Shown one piece after another: positions 1-11,284 of a stretch of 64,000 nt of DNA. The position numbers were made by a program, and so were the translations under genes. Source of the stretch: Ypsolopha sequella (lineage: Eukaryota > Arthropoda > Insecta > Lepidoptera > Ypsolophidae). Below the pieces are notes generated by a model, which searched no databases, had not been told where the DNA came from, and saw only the letters and a list, made by a program, of their open reading frames with translations. The stretch is from positions 18,736,339-18,800,338 of the forward strand of contig OW204011.1 of the NCBI GenBank assembly GCA_934047225.1, in the 5' to 3' direction. Each line of letters opens with the position of its first letter. The stretch's first letter is position 1.

Positions 1-2338
1 GGACATGCAAGATTTTATGATATTGAAAATTATGATTTAGATAACAGTCCAGTTTATTTTTTGCCACATCACGCTGTTATCAATGAGAGTAGTAAAACTA
101 CAAGACTTCGTGTAGTTTTTGACGGTAGTATGGTTACTAAATCTCAAAATATCTCATCACAACAGAAATCTCAAGTATCAGTAAATGACCTTATGTTGAA
201 TGGACCTTGTGTGCAAAACGAATTATTCAATATACTGTTATTATTCAGACTCTATAAGTTTGTCTTTATTACTGATATCAAGAAAATGTTCAGAAATATA
301 AATTTGAATGAAACACATTGCTCATTGCAAAATATTTTGTGGAGGGACACACCACAAGAAAAAATTAAATGTATTCAGTTACAAACAGTAACATATGGTT
401 TAAAAAGCTCAACTTTTCTGGCAACAAGATGTTTAAATCAGTTAGCACATCAATTCAAAGATCAATATCCATTAGGATCTGACATAATTCTAAATAATAC
501 ATATGTAGATGATATAAATGCTGGTAGTAACAGCATTACTGAATTATGCAAAATAAAAGAACAGTTATGTGAGCTTTTAAAACAAGGCAGCTTTGAGTTA
601 CACAAATGGTGTGCAAATAATGATCAGGTGCTAGAAGGGATACCAAAGTGTGAGCAAAATTTAAGTGAAATTGATTTATGCAAAGATGATAATACCTTTG
701 TAAAAACTTTAGGCATAAAATACAATGTAAAAATTGATGTTTTTAGTATTACTTGTCCTCAGCAAGAGTTGTTAGATGTTTACACTAAAAGACAGCTTTT
801 AAGCTTTTTGAGCAAAATTTTTGACCCTTTAGGTCTCGTTGGTCCAGTAATTGTGTTAGCAAAGATACTAATGCAACAAACTTGGTTGCTCAAAATGTCT
901 TGGGATTCAACGCTACCAGCACACATTAATAAGCAATTCAGAGATTTTGCTAAGAATATTATGAGAATGTCAAATATTGTAGTGCCAAGAAATTTAAATA
1001 CACACAAGGTAAAGCTAATTGAAATAATTGGCTTTTCTGATGCTTCGAATAAATGCTATTGCTGTTGCCTGTATCTAAGAACAATTGCTGAGGATGGAAA
1101 GGTTGAGGTTAATTTATTGTGCTCAAAATCTAGGATTAATCCTATAAAGCCATTAACCACGCCAAGATTAGAGCTAAATAGTTAGTGCATTATTGTTAGC
1201 AAAATTGTCAAAGAAAGTTCATGATACTATAAAATCAAAATTTAATACAAAGGTATATTTATATGTTGACTCAAAAATTGTGTTAGCTTGGCTTAATACA
1301 GAGCCCGTGAAGCTCACTGTTTATGTAGCAAATAGAGTTAAAATTATTCGTGATTTAACTCAAGATTTTTCTTGGCTTTATGTAAATACCGCGGAAAATC
1401 CCGCTGATTGCCTTTCTAGAGGCGTAGAACCTCATTTGCTACAAAACAATGATCTATGGTGGCATGGACCACAGTTTTTAAAGGCAGTGAAGTACATTCA
1501 CTGTAATAAAAATGTAGATCTTCCCAATGAATTTCCAGAAAAAGTTCGTAATGAAAGTTTAATACAGACAAATGTTTGTAATGCTGCTTCACAGAAAAAA
1601 TGTATTGAAAAAGAATGCAAAAGTTGTAATTTGTTTTCTCAATACTCAAATATTAATAAGCTCAAAAGAATTGTAGCTATTATTTATCGCTTTTTCAACA
1701 ATTGCAAGCTACAGAAAGAAAAAAGGTGTCTAGGAAAATTCTTAACATGTAAAGAACTAGACCTTGCTTTAAAGGTGATCGTTAGAGGTGATCAAAGGCA
1801 ACATTTTGCAAATGAAGTAAACTCATTGTTGGCAAATAAGGCCATTAAAACAAATCTGATTTCAATGAATCCATTTATAGATAGTATGGGTGTAATGAGA
1901 GTTGGTGGAAGGCTGCAAAATGCGCAAGTGCCTTATAATCAAAGGCATCCCATTATTTTAGTGAAAGGATCTATAATAACGACTTTGATTATATCTAACG
2001 AACATCAAGTATTGTTACATGCTGGCCAAAGATTGATACTGTCTTCTTTAAATCAGAGGTATTTTATACAAAATGGTCTTAGAGAAATTAAGCGTGTCAT
2101 ACATAAGTGTATAATTTGTTTTAAGCTGAAGGCTAAAACATCTGAACAATTAATGGGTTCTTTGCCTTTTGACCGTGTGAATCAATGTCGTGTCTTCGAT
2201 AAGATTGGAATTGATTATGGTGGTTTTTTTTCTATAAAAATGCACCGTGTTAGAAAGCCACTTATTTACAAGGCGTACATTGTTTTATTTGTATGTTTTG
2301 TAACAAAGGCTATACATATAGAGTTAGTGTCTGATCTG
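1..2338 (+). pseudogene. BEL/Pao LTR retrotransposon pol fragment (RT, RNase H, partial integrase)
   Basis: The reading frame is already open at base 1 and encodes a BEL/Pao-type polyprotein. The RT start is recognisable from LPHHAVINESS and LRVVFDGS at about bases 61-125, and the RT active site is YVDD near 500-515. RNase H follows (GFSDAS near 1030, TPRLELNS near 1160). After that come an integrase HHCC-type zinc region (HQVLLHAG...CIICF, about 2000-2125) and the first catalytic Asp region (DKIGIDYGG, about 2200). The gene is broken twice. A tandem TAGT TAGT at 1179-1186 looks like a 4-base duplication that shifts the frame, so the second part continues from about 1187. The integrase core then stops abruptly near 2338 after HIELVSDL, where the sequence switches to LINE DNA. 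No LTR is visible. The family is clear; it is a dead fragment. AT-rich codon use differs from most neighbouring LINEs. Confidence 0.9.
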
Positions 2339-2426
2339 ATCACTTTGATATTTAAGTTTTTTCTATTTTTAATGAATTTTTGTGTGGAGCGACGAGGTGT
2401 ATAGTATGGAGTTTCGAGCAGTACTG
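2338..2426 (-). mobile_element. 5'-terminal fragment of a helicase-type TRAS-like LINE (L subfamily)
   Basis: This stretch of about 89 bases matches the 5' end of element L at 48695-48783 almost base for base, including GTGTGGAGCGACGAGGTGTA and the final CAGTACTGGG before the TTAGG array. Only the first bases of the element's 5' UTR are present, joined to the BEL/Pao integrase on the left. The rest of the element is missing, so the breakpoint lies inside a former copy. A deletion running from the Pao element into this LINE is the simplest explanation. Confidence 0.85.
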
Positions 2427-2460
2427 GGTTAGGTTAGGTTAGGTTAGGTTAGGTTAGGTT
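2427..2460 (+). repeat. Telomeric TTAGG array 1
   Basis: About six to seven perfect TTAGG units lie between the 5' tip of a helicase-type LINE on the left and the poly(T) of copy A on the right. The G-rich strand is +, as in all other arrays of the window. Confidence 0.97.
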
Positions 2461-4098
2461 TTTTTTTTTTTTTTTTTTTTAAAACCCCATCAATGATGAG
2501 GTCACGCAAGACCACGAATATTAATTTTCGTGACTTTATTCACTACATTTATTTAAACGTGACCCCTGAATTTATACAGGGATAAGAGGGGGAAAGGGAA
2601 AAAGGGGATCCTCCGTCATAAAAAGCTACTTATAGTTTAAAGTTAATATTAAGACCAGGGATAGAAAGTTTACTCTCATGCATAGGCTTATTGTTCTTCT
2701 TTTTTCTCTTTTTTTTTTTTTTTTCTTATGTTTTTAGTTTTCTCTTTTTTTTTTTCTTTTTTTTTTTTTTTTCTTATAATCTAAGTACATTTCTCTTAAT
2801 CTACTGTTGGAGGATCCCGCCCTTTATTACATTTGTACAAATCAAATCAATCAAAAAATAACAATTTTATACAATTTAAATCAAATCAATTAATTACTTA
2901 TACAATGAATTATTAAATTGGTACATTAAATATCACATTTGAAATAAATTAATAATAATTACAACAATAATTTGAATAATAAAAATAAAAACATAATAAT
3001 TACATAATTTAAGCTTAAACACATTTATCTATTTCTTATAGCCGCACACCTTACTACTCTCTCCAAAAAATTTAGCATTGCAACTCTGTCGGTCTTGTCC
3101 TGTAAAATTACTGGCAGGTTGGCTTTGTTGAAGGCGAAATCGATCTCAACCTCCAAATTTGCCCTCCACAGTCCGAACCTCGGACAGTCGAATACGACGT
3201 GCCAAATCGTCTCCTCCTGGTCGGGATCGCATACGCAGGCTGGACTATCCTTCAGCTTAAAGCGATGAAGGTACGATGCGAGGCCCCCATGCCCTGTAAG
3301 GGCTTGCACGTGGGAGGGATTGAGTTTGACCTTCCTCAGGATCGTATGCGCTGTGGCTACGTCCGGAAGGAAGGTCTTCGTCACCTCCCCCGTGCTGGAG
3401 GACTCGTATCGCCCTTGCCACCGAAGGACAGTCCCCTCGCGTATGGTCCTTCTCAGGTAGGAGAGAGGGACAGCGTCGTAGTCGGCCGCCGTTTTCTTGC
3501 GGAGGGCAGCGTCTTTAGCAAGTTCGTCTGCGCGCTCATTTCCGACAGTCCCAACATGCGCCCTCAACCAGAAGAACCTCACGTCACGGCCCTCCTCACG
3601 GATTTGACGCACGCACCGCTCAATGCCGTGTGCCAAAGGGTGCACAAGTGCCCGGCTTTTGAGCAGGTCCAGCGAGGATCTAGAGTCACTCAAGATGTTA
3701 ACGAGTGGATCCCCGCTGTTAAGGACCTGCTCCACGGCCCTGAGCAGAGCGTACATCTCCGATTGAAAGACCGTGCAGTAGGGCTCCAGGCGGAACTTCG
3801 AATGCCTGGACTCCCTACCGTCCGACCACCAAGTCAAGGCTGCACCCACCTTCCCCTGTATCTTACTGCCATCAGTAAAGATACAGGGGCCGGCGATTTG
3901 GTGAGCCTCTATGGTTTCCGGACTCAGGTCGTCCACGCACTCGAAGTCCAGCGGCTGTCTGGACGCTGGATGTGGGAACCGACGGAAAGGAACACGCAGT
4001 TCAATCAATCTGTCGGCTGGAATCTGATCGATTCTTTCTCCTCGCTTTGCCCTGTACAGACTTGCAGCCTCCTGAACTCGGAGGTCAAGGGGGAGTAC
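2461..4098 (-). mobile_element. Copy A: 5'-truncated TRAS-like LINE
   Basis: On the minus strand the element ends in poly(A) (2461-2480 on +) joined to CCTAA repeats. The 3' UTR fills 2481-3024. It holds a hairpin next to the tail (CCCCATC/GATGAGG, about 2487-2503), a CACGAA/TTCGTG hairpin, a CCCTG/CAGGG hairpin and a distant pair GGATCCTCC (2606-2614) with GGAGGATCC (2809-2817), separated by long A-rich runs in the RNA sense. Only the C-terminal part of ORF2 remains, and the 5' truncation abuts array 2. It is nearly identical to copy D over the shared part. Confidence 0.93.
3025..4098 (-). pseudogene. ORF2 C-terminal remnant of copy A (RNase H and Cys/His tail)
   Basis: The frame is open from the truncation point at about 4098 to the stop at 3025. 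It starts in the RT connection region (LPLDLRVQEAASLYRAKRG). A retroelement RNase H follows, with TDGSKIQGKVGAALTWW, the acidic pair in QSEMYALLRA and SDSRSSLDLL, and the final HVGTVGNERADELAKDAA. The C-terminus has a CxC...H...C motif (CVCDPDQEETIWHVVFDC) typical of R1-clade LINE ORF2 proteins, and ends AAIRNR. Endonuclease and RT are missing, so this copy cannot move on its own. It is a 5'-truncated insertion; I see no inactivating change in the part that remains. Confidence 0.9.
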
Positions 4099-4150
4099 GG
4101 TTAGGTTAGGTTAGGTTAGGTTAGGTTAGGTTAGGTTAGGTTAGGTTAGG
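4099..4150 (+). repeat. Telomeric TTAGG array 2
   Basis: Ten perfect TTAGG units run from 4101 to 4150, preceded by GG that also fits the unit. Copy A's 5' truncation is on the left and copy B's poly(T) on the right. Confidence 0.97.
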
Positions 4151-4468
4151 TTTTTTTTTTTTTTTGTTACAATCATCTTTTTGATTGTCAGGCTCTCCTC
4201 TGACTTGGGTGGTCAGAGGCCTTTTACAATCTTTATAAGTTTGATTTAAAATGACCCTTACATTGGGTGTCTATGGGGAGGGTCCTCCGTCTTTATTGAG
4301 TTAATGATATAATATTTTCAGTATATATGCAGGATGTTGTATTAAATAAATATAAACTTATCGTAAAATATTTTTGGTATTGTTAATCCATTAAATTTTT
4401 TTTTTTTTTTTTTTTTTCTCTTTTCTGATCATTGCCTTTTTTTTTAAGATCATATTGCTTTATGTTGT

Positions 4469-4509
<41 letters not shown>

Positions 4510-4818
4510 ATATTTCATTATTATTACAATTCTTCTTAAACTTAAATTTTACCTGGACGAAGGAGCCTCCCCGAGCCTGTAAATTATTTCTTTACACAAT
4601 ATACAATCAATACATTATAATTATATGAATGTGTTAATTACATTGAATTAAATTATCATAATTTGTCTCTAAATATAAATTAAAATGTTTCTCTTAAATA
4701 CAATATATATCGTTTTCAAAATACACAATAAAATAAAAACTAAACTATTAACTTAGATTAATATCACAAATATTATTACAAAAGTTTATATCAAAGTTAA
4801 ATTCCTACCTCATTATAT

Positions 4819-7800
4819 CTATTTATTTCTTTTGGCCGCACATCGTACGACTTTTTCTAGATATTTAAGGAGAGCATCTCTTTGCTCTCCATCTTCTATT
4901 ATATCCGGCAGCTTATCTTTACTTAGTTGATTATCAATTTCAATCTCCAGGTTAGCCCTCCACAAACCGAACCTCGGACAATCGAAAATTATGTGCCATA
5001 TCGTTTCCTCCACCTCAGGATCACATACGCAAGCAGGACTGTCCTTCAGTTTGAATCTGTGCAGGTACGACGCAAAACCTCCATGCCCTGTGAGGGCTTG
5101 TACGATCAGGGGAGTTAACTTGACCTTCCTTATGATGCTATGTGCTAGAGCCACATCTGGTAGGAAGGCCTTTGTAACTCCCCCCGTACTTGTGGAGTCG
5201 TACCTGCACTGCCACTTCAGGACAGTCCCCTCCCGTATGGTCCTTTTGATATAGGAGGTGGGGATGGCATCATAATCGGCCGAGGACTTTTTGCGGAGGG
5301 CAGCGTCTTTAGCCAGCTCGTCCGCGCGTTCGTTTCCAGGCGTACCGACGTGTGCCCTCAGCCAGAACAGTCTCACGTCACGGCCCTCCTGCCGGATGTC
5401 ATGCACGCATCGCTCAATGCTGTGTGCCAGGGGGTGTAATACCTCCTGGCTTCGGAGCAGGTCCAACGATGATCTGGAGTCGCTCAGAATGTTTACGAGC
5501 GGCTCCTTTCCGCTCCTGACCTGCTCCACAGCCCTGAGCAACGCGTACATTTCCGACTGAAAGACCGTGCAGTAAGACTCGAGGCGGAACTTCGAGTACT
5601 TGGTCTCCCTCCCGTCCTTCCACCACGTGAGTGCCGCTCCGACCTTTCCCTGTATTCTACTACCATCGGTGTAAATACAGGGCCCGGTGATATTATGAGC
5701 GGCAACTGTGGAAGGTGTGAGATCGTCCAGGCACTCGAAGTCCAAAACCTCTCGTTCCGCTGGATGCGACTTTATGTCGTATGGCACACGTCGTTCCGCC
5801 CTTCTATCGTCAGGTATCTGCGCTATGTTTTCTCCTCGCTTTGCCCTGTACAGACTAGCAGCCTCCTGGATCCTAAGATCGAGGGGGAGTGCATCTGCCA
5901 GCACTAGGGCCGATGATAGAGACACCGTGCGGTACGCCTTGCACATTTTCTGTGCGAATCCCCGCTGCAGAGACTCCAGCTGGTTAATAACCATCAGCTT
6001 CTCCGCAGCGGGAGCCCATGCGCTTGCCGCGTACAGCACGATCGGCTCTATCACCGACACGTATATCGTCCTGATGATCTCCTGGCTCAAACCCCAACTC
6101 ACCCTCGCCGCGCACGCCAGCTGCTTGTAGATGTCTGTGACTTTTCTACAAACAGCCGATACGTGCGCATTAAAAGTGAGTTTGTTATCTATGATAACAC
6201 CTAGCAGGCGGATTTCCTGCACGAGCGGCAATTGCACTCCAGCCATGCTAATGACTGGGGGCTCAAATTTGAGCTTGCGCGTAAGTATCATCGCAAAAGT
6301 TTTTTGCGCCGCGAAGTTGAGCTTATTTTTGAGCCCCCAGTCCCGCACTTTCTGGAGGGCCGCGTTGGCTCTCGCCTGCAGGGGGGCCGTGGTGAACTCG
6401 GAGAACACCAGGACAACATCGTCTGCGTAGGCCTGACAGTACACCCCTTCCTGCTCAAGGAGTGTGAGCAGGGGGTTGAGAATCAGGTTCCAGAATAGGG
6501 GGCCCGCAATAGATCCCTGGACACAACCCTTACTGGTTCCCTTTTCCCAACTTTCCCTCGCATAGTGGACCTTGACCCGTCGGTCCTCCAGGTACGAGGC
6601 CACCAGTCCATAAATATTTGCAGGGCATTTGTGTGCGAGGAGTTGGACTTTCAGAGCCGGCCACCAAGCATTTTCGAAGGCCCCCTCTATGTCCAGCGAG
6701 ACCATAAGTACGATCTTCTTGTTTTTTATTTCAGATCGTACGTGTCCCACCAGATCATAGAGGGAGTCCTCAGTGCTTTTTTGTGGCACAAAACCGTATT
6801 GACTGCTGCTGAGTGAAGGTAGTGTATGCCATCTTATTCGGGTTACCAGGAGTTTTTCCACAATTTTGCCCATACCAGGTAGAAGTCCAATCGGCCGATG
6901 TGCCCTCGGGTCCGAGTAGTCCTCCTTCGCGGGCTTTCTGAGTATGCATACGTAAGCTAACTTCCATCTAACCGGAAAATGGCCCAAAGCCAGGCATTTA
7001 TTTGCGATGGCCAGGAACACTTCCCGGTCGCAACGGATTGCCCGCTCACATATGTCCGCGGTCCACCCATCCGGGCCTGGAGCCTTCTTAGGGTTGAGGG
7101 TTCTCAACACCGCTTCAAGCTCCGCTCCGGTAAAAGGTGGATCATCGGTACTCAGTTGGTCCTGAAGTTCGAGGACTGACCTCTCCGATATCGCACGTAT
7201 CTGGCGCTGGTCTGCGGACTCGGCGTCCACAGGGTCATCCGGGAAGAACGTGAGAGCCAGTCTCTCTGCCGACTCTTTTGGACTTAACGTTCCGTTTTGG
7301 TCGCACAGAAGTTGGTCCTCTCTTCTTTTTACAGTTCTTCGGATTACCCTGTAGACTCCGTCCCACATACTCTCTCTATCCTGTTTTGCGCAAAACTGCT
7401 TCCAGCTAGCGTTTTGCGCTTCTTGCGCCGCCTCTTTGTAACGCTGTTTAGCCTCCAGGTATGTGTCAACGACGAGTTGCCTTCTTCGATCCGCTGCACA
7501 CCGGATACGCCGCTTCTTGGTTAAAGCGTCTCTTTTGAGACGCTCCAGAGCGGGATTCCACCACGGCAGCGGATGTCTTCCCTTTCGGACTCCCACCTTG
7601 GGTATGGTCTCTTCACAGGCGTGAGAGATTTCCGTTAGGTAGGAGTCAAGAACTGATTCCAGCTCCTCAGGAGTACTTATCTGTTCCACCCTCGAGGCAG
7701 TCAGGTTACCCTCATCCAATCTGGAGCGGACGGAGCGGCCGAACGCTGACCAATCGGCCTTGCTCGTGTTGTACACAAGTGTCGTCTGGGGTCCCAAAAT

Positions 7801-8547
7801 TTCGAGTTCTTTCCCCAGGCGCACGTGGTAGGTGATAGCGTTGTGGTCCGATGTGATCAGCTCCCGGTCGACTCTCCATCCGTCCATCTTGTCTAAGAGT
7901 TGGAGGCTGCAGGCCGTAACATCGACTCTGCTTGTACACATACGGCCTCCCCTGTACACCTCGAAAGTGGGTACAGTACCTGTATTCAGGATCTGGAAAT
8001 CGAGTTCATTAAGGAAAGAGCTGTAGGCTGCTCCCCGGTGGTCTTCGGAAGTACTTCCCCCCCAAGGGCTCCACGCGTTGACGTCACCGGCCAAGATGAC
8101 ATTCCTGGTCTGCAGCTTGGAGCAGACGAAACGTATCCTGTCAAGGTAAGGCTCTAAGTCTTCGTCTCCTTCTAGGTATATGGACAGCACGGCCAACCTG
8201 AGGTCCCCTGCCTTCAACAAGACCGCTGCGATGTTCTCGGTGACCAGCTGGGGGTCATGTATGACCTCCAGTTCCCCACCGAAGACAACAACAGCGGCCT
8301 AAATCGGCTTTTGGCGAACTGTCGTGAGCTGGATCACTCTTGTGTCCGGGTATTGTTTTAGTACGCCCTGGGAACCTACATATGGTTCTTGAACCAGGGC
8401 GACAGATACCCGGTTTGAGTGAGCCTTGCTCATTAACTCTGCAGTCGCCAATTTGGAGCGCTGCAAGTTGGCCTGGATGACTCGTAATTTGCCATCCTTC
8501 GTCTTACCTAAGAAGGAGACGCCTCTACCGTTCCCAATGGTGCCCTC
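4819..8547 (-). pseudogene. ORF2 of copy B: endonuclease, RT and RNase H, with a nonsense codon
   Basis: Encodes the LINE replication protein that nicks the target and copies the RNA. In order it has an apurinic-type endonuclease (GDVNAWSPWGGS; SDHNAI), an RT with AYADDVVL as active site and SLDIEGAFENAWW as motif A, an RNase H (YTDGSRIQGKVGAALTWW; SDSRSSLDLL; HVGTPGNERADELAKDAA) and the C-terminal CVCDPEVEETIWH motif, ending AAKRNK. A TAG at 8299-8301, between the RQK and AAVVVF segments of the endonuclease, replaces the sense codon found in copy K, so the protein is cut near its start. The frame upstream of it is open back to the ORF1 stop, with no AUG ahead of the endonuclease. Copies D and K have Phe where this one has Tyr before ADD. 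Confidence 0.9.
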
Positions 8548-9847
8548 AGCAGTACGCGACGCGTGACCTCGCTATAGAATCCCACTTTTGCCTGATCGGA
8601 CAGTCGCCATTGAAGGCATTGTGTTCTCGATCGGCCTCGGGGAACTTAGCCCGCTGGCAGTTTATGCAGACGGCCTTAGAGGCCTTTGCGGGGCAGTCTG
8701 CGTAGGTGTGCGCACCACCGCAGTGACTGCACGAGATGTCTTGCTGTTTGCACACTCTCTTGGTGTGTCCATATTCAAGACATCCCGTGCACTGCACTAG
8801 CGGTGAGTGGTCCTCGACTGAACGTCGTTGCAGACCTATGTAGACCTGTCCCGCCTCCACTAACCGCTGGTAGAGAGCAGGGGTAAGTTCCACGATTAAG
8901 TGGCACTCGTGAGGATTTCGCGCCTTTCTACGATAGGCGACTCTGAGGGTCTCCGTCTTTCCGTCGATCCCCTTCAGTATGTGCTTGTTCTGATTTAACA
9001 GGGCTTCAGCAACATACTGGTCTGTGTGTTGGGAGATCACGTTGCGGATTATGACCATCGGGAGTTTTGACTTGGCCTCTCTGGCAGTCAGTCCCTGTCC
9101 GCTCCCACCTTCGAGTTTTGAGGAAATCTTCCTGAAATCCTCTCTCTTGCTGCAGCTCAACACTACCTTCCCATTTGCCGCCTTTCTGCAGCGGTCCACC
9201 CTAATTCCCGTCGTTTTTGCGTCCAGCACACGTCCCAACGTCTCGACGACCTGATCGCCCGTCATACCCTGGTCTGTCGCCGAGATGATGAGCGTGTGTG
9301 CCGGACCGCCACGACTGGGCATTTTTAGAGCCTGTGCATATGTTTGTTTGGCTCCGGTGCTGATAAGATCACTTTTCAGGTCGGCTATGGCGTTCTGGAT
9401 GCCTGTGAGGGCTAACTCTTGGTTGAGGCCAGGTAGCGCCATTTCCCTTTTTTCACTAGCCTCACCTATTGCCCTCACCTCTGAGCCAACCTTCTCGATC
9501 CCCTTCATCACCGGTGCCATTATACCCCGCAGGTTCTCCTCATCAACTGACGGCACCTGTCCGGCCCGGCATGGAGGCCTTTTCTCCATTTTCTCTAAGA
9601 GAGTTTTGACCACTGCCAGGTCGTTACAGATGCCGTCGATGCGTGGGTCTGGGTCCATGCACAGGCTCTGTTTAAGATGGGATCCGCCTACAGTTTGCTC
9701 CTCATGGGCCCCCGTCGCCATTTCCACCAGCTGACGCCTCAGCGAATCCAGTTGGTTCGACACCGAAGCAACCTTGGTCGTTAGGACCCCCAGCTCTGTC
9801 GTAATGGCTGGTTCTGGGTCATAAGCCTGCTTCGGTGCCGAGCCCAC
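8546..9847 (-). pseudogene. ORF1 of copy B (gag-like zinc-knuckle protein), N-terminally truncated
   Basis: About 430 residues of a LINE ORF1 protein, which normally coats element RNA and helps target it to telomeres. Visible parts are a helical region (QLDSLRRQLVE), a conserved middle (RVLDAKTTGIRVDRCRKAANGKVVLSC; RRKARNPHECHLIVEL) and three Cys/His knuckles at the end (CTGCLEYGHTKRVC; CSHCGGAHTYADC; CINCQRAK). It ends SRVAYC like the ORF1 of K, but with TGA where K has TAA. Compared with K (676 residues) the N-terminal third is missing. No ATG exists at the upstream edge; the frame opens from unrelated filler. It is therefore a truncated copy rather than a short gene. Confidence 0.88.
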
Positions 9848-9917
9848 CCTACACTACACTACACACTGTGCACTACTGTGCACTACACAGACATGATAAA
9901 AGCACTGCTCACTGACA
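9848..9917 (-). other. Low-complexity filler at the 5' truncation of copy B
   Basis: About 70 bases between truncated ORF1 and array 3 match no other element here. They consist of slipped repeats of CTACA and ACTGTGCACTA. This looks like filler made during 5' end joining, not a true 5' UTR. Confidence 0.6.
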
Positions 9918-9966
9918 GGTTAGGTTAGGTTAGGTTAGGTTAGGTTAGGTTAGGTTAGGTTAGGTT

Positions 9967-9970
<4 letters not shown>
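9918..9970 (+). repeat. Telomeric TTAGG array 3
   Basis: About ten perfect TTAGG units between the filler of copy B and the poly(T) of copy C. Confidence 0.97.
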
Positions 9971-10001
<31 letters not shown>

Positions 10002-10876
10002 AAACGCAAGTGCTATGGACATTGATCGCCATACCTTTTTTAGTCATGTTTAATTTGTTTAATTTGTTCTTTACTTCTCCTTTTCGCTCCTTACATAAAA
10101 TATATTACTTTTTAGGTGATATAAAATTTTTTGTGAATTAAGTTGTTACAATTGAGATTAAATTGACCCTTACTTATAACTAGTTACAAATATAAATAAA
10201 TCTATGATATTTTTTTTTTTTTTTTTATTTATTTATATATTTTTTTTTTATTTATTTTTTTTTAGTTGTTAATGTCATTATTATTATTATGATGATTATT
10301 TTTTTTTTTAGTATATATATATATATATTTTTTTTTATTTTTTTTTATTTATGAATATTAAATATTATACTACTACACGATACATATTTTATTTTTACAA
10401 TAAGTTGTTACTACAATTATACAAAATTTTAATTAATATGGATATGAAAATTTTACAATTATGAAATTACAAATACTACAAACAAACACCTTTATTGTGA
10501 GGAGGTGGGACGCACAACTTTACCCGGCTCAGACGACTGGGGTGCCGCCCGTGCCGCCACTCAGCATGGCGTCAGCCACTGACGTGTCTCGGTTCCTCCA
10601 GGCCATTTTTAAATTATACTCTTTGATCGTGCCGGTCTCAGCTGCCAGGGCGTTCATTATTAGCCGAACTATGGCATCGTTCTTTCGGCGAGCCGTGTAA
10701 TACACACAGCTGCCGGTATACCTTGACACCGCCACGACCGCGTGATGGATGCTGCTGTGCAACTGCTGGGTGACTTTCGCAGTTCTTATGATCACCACTC
10801 TCTCCCACGTAAGTCCTTGAGCCTCGTGGATTGTGTGGATACGCGACCCTTGTTGCTTACCATAACCCAGACCTGC
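9971..10876 (-). mobile_element. Copy C: short 5'-truncated helicase-type LINE (L subfamily)
   Basis: Poly(A) tail (9971-9997 on +) is followed by a 3' UTR to 10528 that is nearly identical to those of E and L. It begins with a TATGG/CCATA hairpin near the tail and contains several A-runs and AT microsatellites whose lengths differ between C, E and L. Only the last part of ORF2 remains before the truncation at about 10876. There is no other gene in this stretch. Confidence 0.92.
10529..10876 (-). pseudogene. Helicase C-terminal remnant of copy C
   Basis: About 115 codons matching the end of the copy L ORF2. They include SF1 helicase motif V (HEAQGLTWE) and motif VI (VAVSRYTGS, where E and L have SRHTGS), then the tail ending GGTGGTPVV. 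The ATPase motifs I to III are absent because of the 5' truncation, so no helicase activity is expected. Confidence 0.9.
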
Positions 10877-10935
10877 TAGGTTAGGTTAGGTTAGGTTAGG
10901 TTAGGTTAGGTTAGGTTAGGTTAGGTTAGGTTAGG
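10877..10935 (+). repeat. Telomeric TTAGG array 4
   Basis: About 11-12 TTAGG units. The left boundary reads GCTAGG, so one or two bases at the junction with copy C are ambiguous. Confidence 0.97.
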
Positions 10936-11253
10936 TTTTTTTTTTTTTTTTTTTATGAAAACCCCATCATTTGATGAGGTCACGCAAAACCACGAATATT
11001 AATTTTCGTGTCTTTTTCAACTAATACATTTTTATACGTGACCCCTGAATTTTACAGGGATAAGAGGGGGAAAGGGAAAAATGGGGATCCTCCGTCATAA
11101 AAGAGCTACTTACATTCTAATTTTCCTTAAATTAACACCAGGGATTAAAACAAATTCTTGTGAATATACCGCTTTTTTTTTTTTTTTTATAATATTTTAT
11201 AATATATATCTTTTTTTTTTTTTCATATTTTAGTTGTTCTTTTCTCTCCTTTT

Positions 11254-11284
<31 letters not shown>

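Larger units (their letters stand above)
4151..9917 (-). mobile_element. Copy B: TRAS-like LINE truncated in ORF1
   Basis: Minus-strand LINE with poly(A) (4151-4165 on +), a 3' UTR to 4818, ORF2 (4819-8547), ORF1 (8546-9847) and about 70 bases of low-complexity filler (9848-9917) before the next TTAGG array. The 3' UTR has two perfect hairpins close to the tail: ACAATCA/TGATTGT and CCTCTGAC/GTCAGAGG, the latter around 4195-4220. A distant pair, TCCTCCGTC (4283-4291) with GACGAAGGA (4556-4564), has one G-U pair in RNA. Long T runs near 4387-4407 and 4470-4505 are A-runs in the transcript. The protein is related to but clearly diverged from A, D and K, so B is a separate subfamily. Confidence 0.92.

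Noticed and set aside
2427..2460. Regular short repeats as a possible CRISPR array
   Set aside because: Perfect TTAGG tandem repeats without spacers are telomere DNA.
3199..4104. Long + strand open frame (about 300 codons) with a twin at 11767-12690
   Set aside because: It is the antisense of the RNase H region in copies A and D; no domain is recognisable and the length follows from GC-rich codon bias.
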